Shown piece after piece: positions 22,277-22,900 of a stretch of DNA of 22,900 bases. The stretch is from a bacterium. GTDB taxonomy: Bacteria > UBP15 > UBA6099 > DSWB01. The stretch's first letter is position 1, and every line of letters starts with the position of its first letter. The notes below the pieces were generated by a model. That model saw nothing but the letters and a program-made list of their open reading frames with translations, ran no database searches and had not been told where the DNA came from. The stretch lies in NCBI GenBank assembly GCA_020061125.1, contig JAGUYV010000446.1, positions 1 to 22,900 on the forward strand. Direction: 5' to 3'. A program made the position numbers and the translations under genes.

Positions 22277-22900
22277 ATGGAAAGAAAAAAACGAATTTTT
22301 CGCAACCTCAAGACCCTTGCCGAAGCCAGGGAGATTGTATTCGGCGCGTTTCGCGGCGTGCGCGCCGGCGTCGAGACCGTGCCCGTGCGGCAGGCGCTGG
22401 GCCGGATCCTTGCGGGTCCGGTTACGGCGCGGCGCTCCGTTCCCGCATATCACGCCGCAGCCATGGACGGCATCGCGGTCCAGTCCCGGGCCACCGCCGG
22501 CGCCTCGGCCACCCGCCCCAAGATCCTGCGCCTGGCCAAAGAGGCGGTGCCGATCGACACCGGCGATCCGATGCCGGAGGGCTACGACGCGGTCGTCCCG
22601 ATCGAGCTGATCAACGAGACCGCCGAGGGCGGCTTCGAGATCACCGAAGCGGTGCCGGCCCGCAAGCACGTGCGCCTGACCGGCGAAGACATGGTGGCCG
22701 GGGAGATGATCCTGGCGTCCAACCGGATGGTGCAGCCGGCCCACGTGGGCGCGCTGCTGGCCGCCGGGGTCGTCCAGGTCAGCGTGCGGCGGCGGCCACG
22801 GGTGGCCATCCTGCCGACCGGCGACGAGCTATGCGAGCCCGGCCAGGACCCCAGCGCCGGCAAGGTGATCGAGTCGAACTCCCGCATGCTGGCCGCCTAC
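22277..22900 (+). CDS. Second MoeA-type gene, 3' end outside window
   Basis: An open frame of 208 codons with no stop before the window ends. The protein has MoeA landmarks: AMDGIAV (62-68), DTGDPMPEGYDAVVPIE (94-110), a VRLTGEDMVAGE segment (131-142), AHVGALLAAGV (154-164) and ILPTGDEL (176-183). The sequence resembles the MoeA type that in many anaerobes continues into a periplasmic-binding-protein-like domain, but that part would lie beyond the window. It starts 14 bp after the first moeA gene, with AAGG at 22263-22266. Base use changes inside the gene: about 19 of the first 65 codons end in A or T, against about six of the last 140, and the only two ACGT sites of the window (22668 and 22743) lie in this later part. 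Confidence 0.88.
   Translation, partial: MERKKRIFRNLKTLAEAREIVFGAFRGVRAGVETVPVRQALGRILAGPVTARRSVPAYHAAAMDGIAVQSRATAGASATRPKILRLAKEAVPIDTGDPMPEGYDAVVPIELINETAEGGFEITEAVPARKHVRLTGEDMVAGEMILASNRMVQPAHVGALLAAGVVQVSVRRRPRVAILPTGDELCEPGQDPSAGKVIESNSRMLAAY

Noticed and set aside
1-22900. CRISPR array, tRNA, rRNA, transposase, phage attachment site
   Set aside because: I looked for regularly spaced repeats, tRNA-like arms and transposase motifs and saw none; the palindromes at 13128-13311 are not regularly spaced.

Overview
The window reads like a chromosomal segment of a GC-rich Gram-negative anaerobe, most likely a Desulfobacterota (sulfate-reducer type) lineage. This is inferred from gene content: a CysO/ThiF/DUF169/SepCysS-like/TusA-like sulfur cluster, a FadH-type dienoyl-CoA reductase with an enoyl-CoA isomerase-like protein, tandem MoeA genes, and methyl-accepting chemotaxis and two-component proteins. 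No rRNA, tRNA, CRISPR array, transposase or phage gene was seen.

Layout. (1) 1-1934: the 3' part of a membrane histidine kinase, then a single-domain response regulator with an unusual internal insert. (2) 1993-6851: a tightly packed, partly overlapping six-gene cluster of a ubiquitin-like sulfur carrier (CysO-like, C-terminal GG), its E1-like activator, a DUF169 protein, a SepCysS-like PLP enzyme with all three expected cysteines, a TusA-like protein and a threonine-synthase-like PLP enzyme. Together they look like a sulfur-relay and amino-acid thiolation pathway not assembled this way in the textbook routes. (3) 7191-9788: one protein joining an exported beta-carbonic anhydrase to a full chemoreceptor, a candidate CO2/bicarbonate sensor. 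(4) 10068-13034: an exported C39-like cysteine peptidase and murC, separated by a 456-bp spacer with TTGACACA repeats. (5) 13035-13465: a strong terminator and a cluster of nested palindromes. (6) 13466-17138: an exported protein with a Lys/Glu-rich tether, a GH35 beta-galactosidase and a small two-helix membrane protein. (7) 17181-20937, minus strand: an enoyl-CoA hydratase/isomerase, a 2,4-dienoyl-CoA reductase and SfsA. (8) 21042-22900: moeA, then a second moeA-type gene running off the end.

Whole-window signals. By eye the tetranucleotide ACGT is absent from the first 22.6 kb; Asp-Val, Asn-Val and Tyr-Val codon pairs use GATGT, AATGT and TATGT instead. It then occurs twice in the last 235 bp, where codon third positions also become almost entirely G/C. 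This suggests lineage-wide avoidance of a modification or restriction site, plus a foreign or chimeric right end. A 25-bp palindrome (arms CCCAAATTC/GAATTTGGG) occurs twice in opposite orientations, 3.8 kb apart.

The two strongest candidates for a new system are the six-gene sulfur cluster and the carbonic anhydrase-chemoreceptor fusion.
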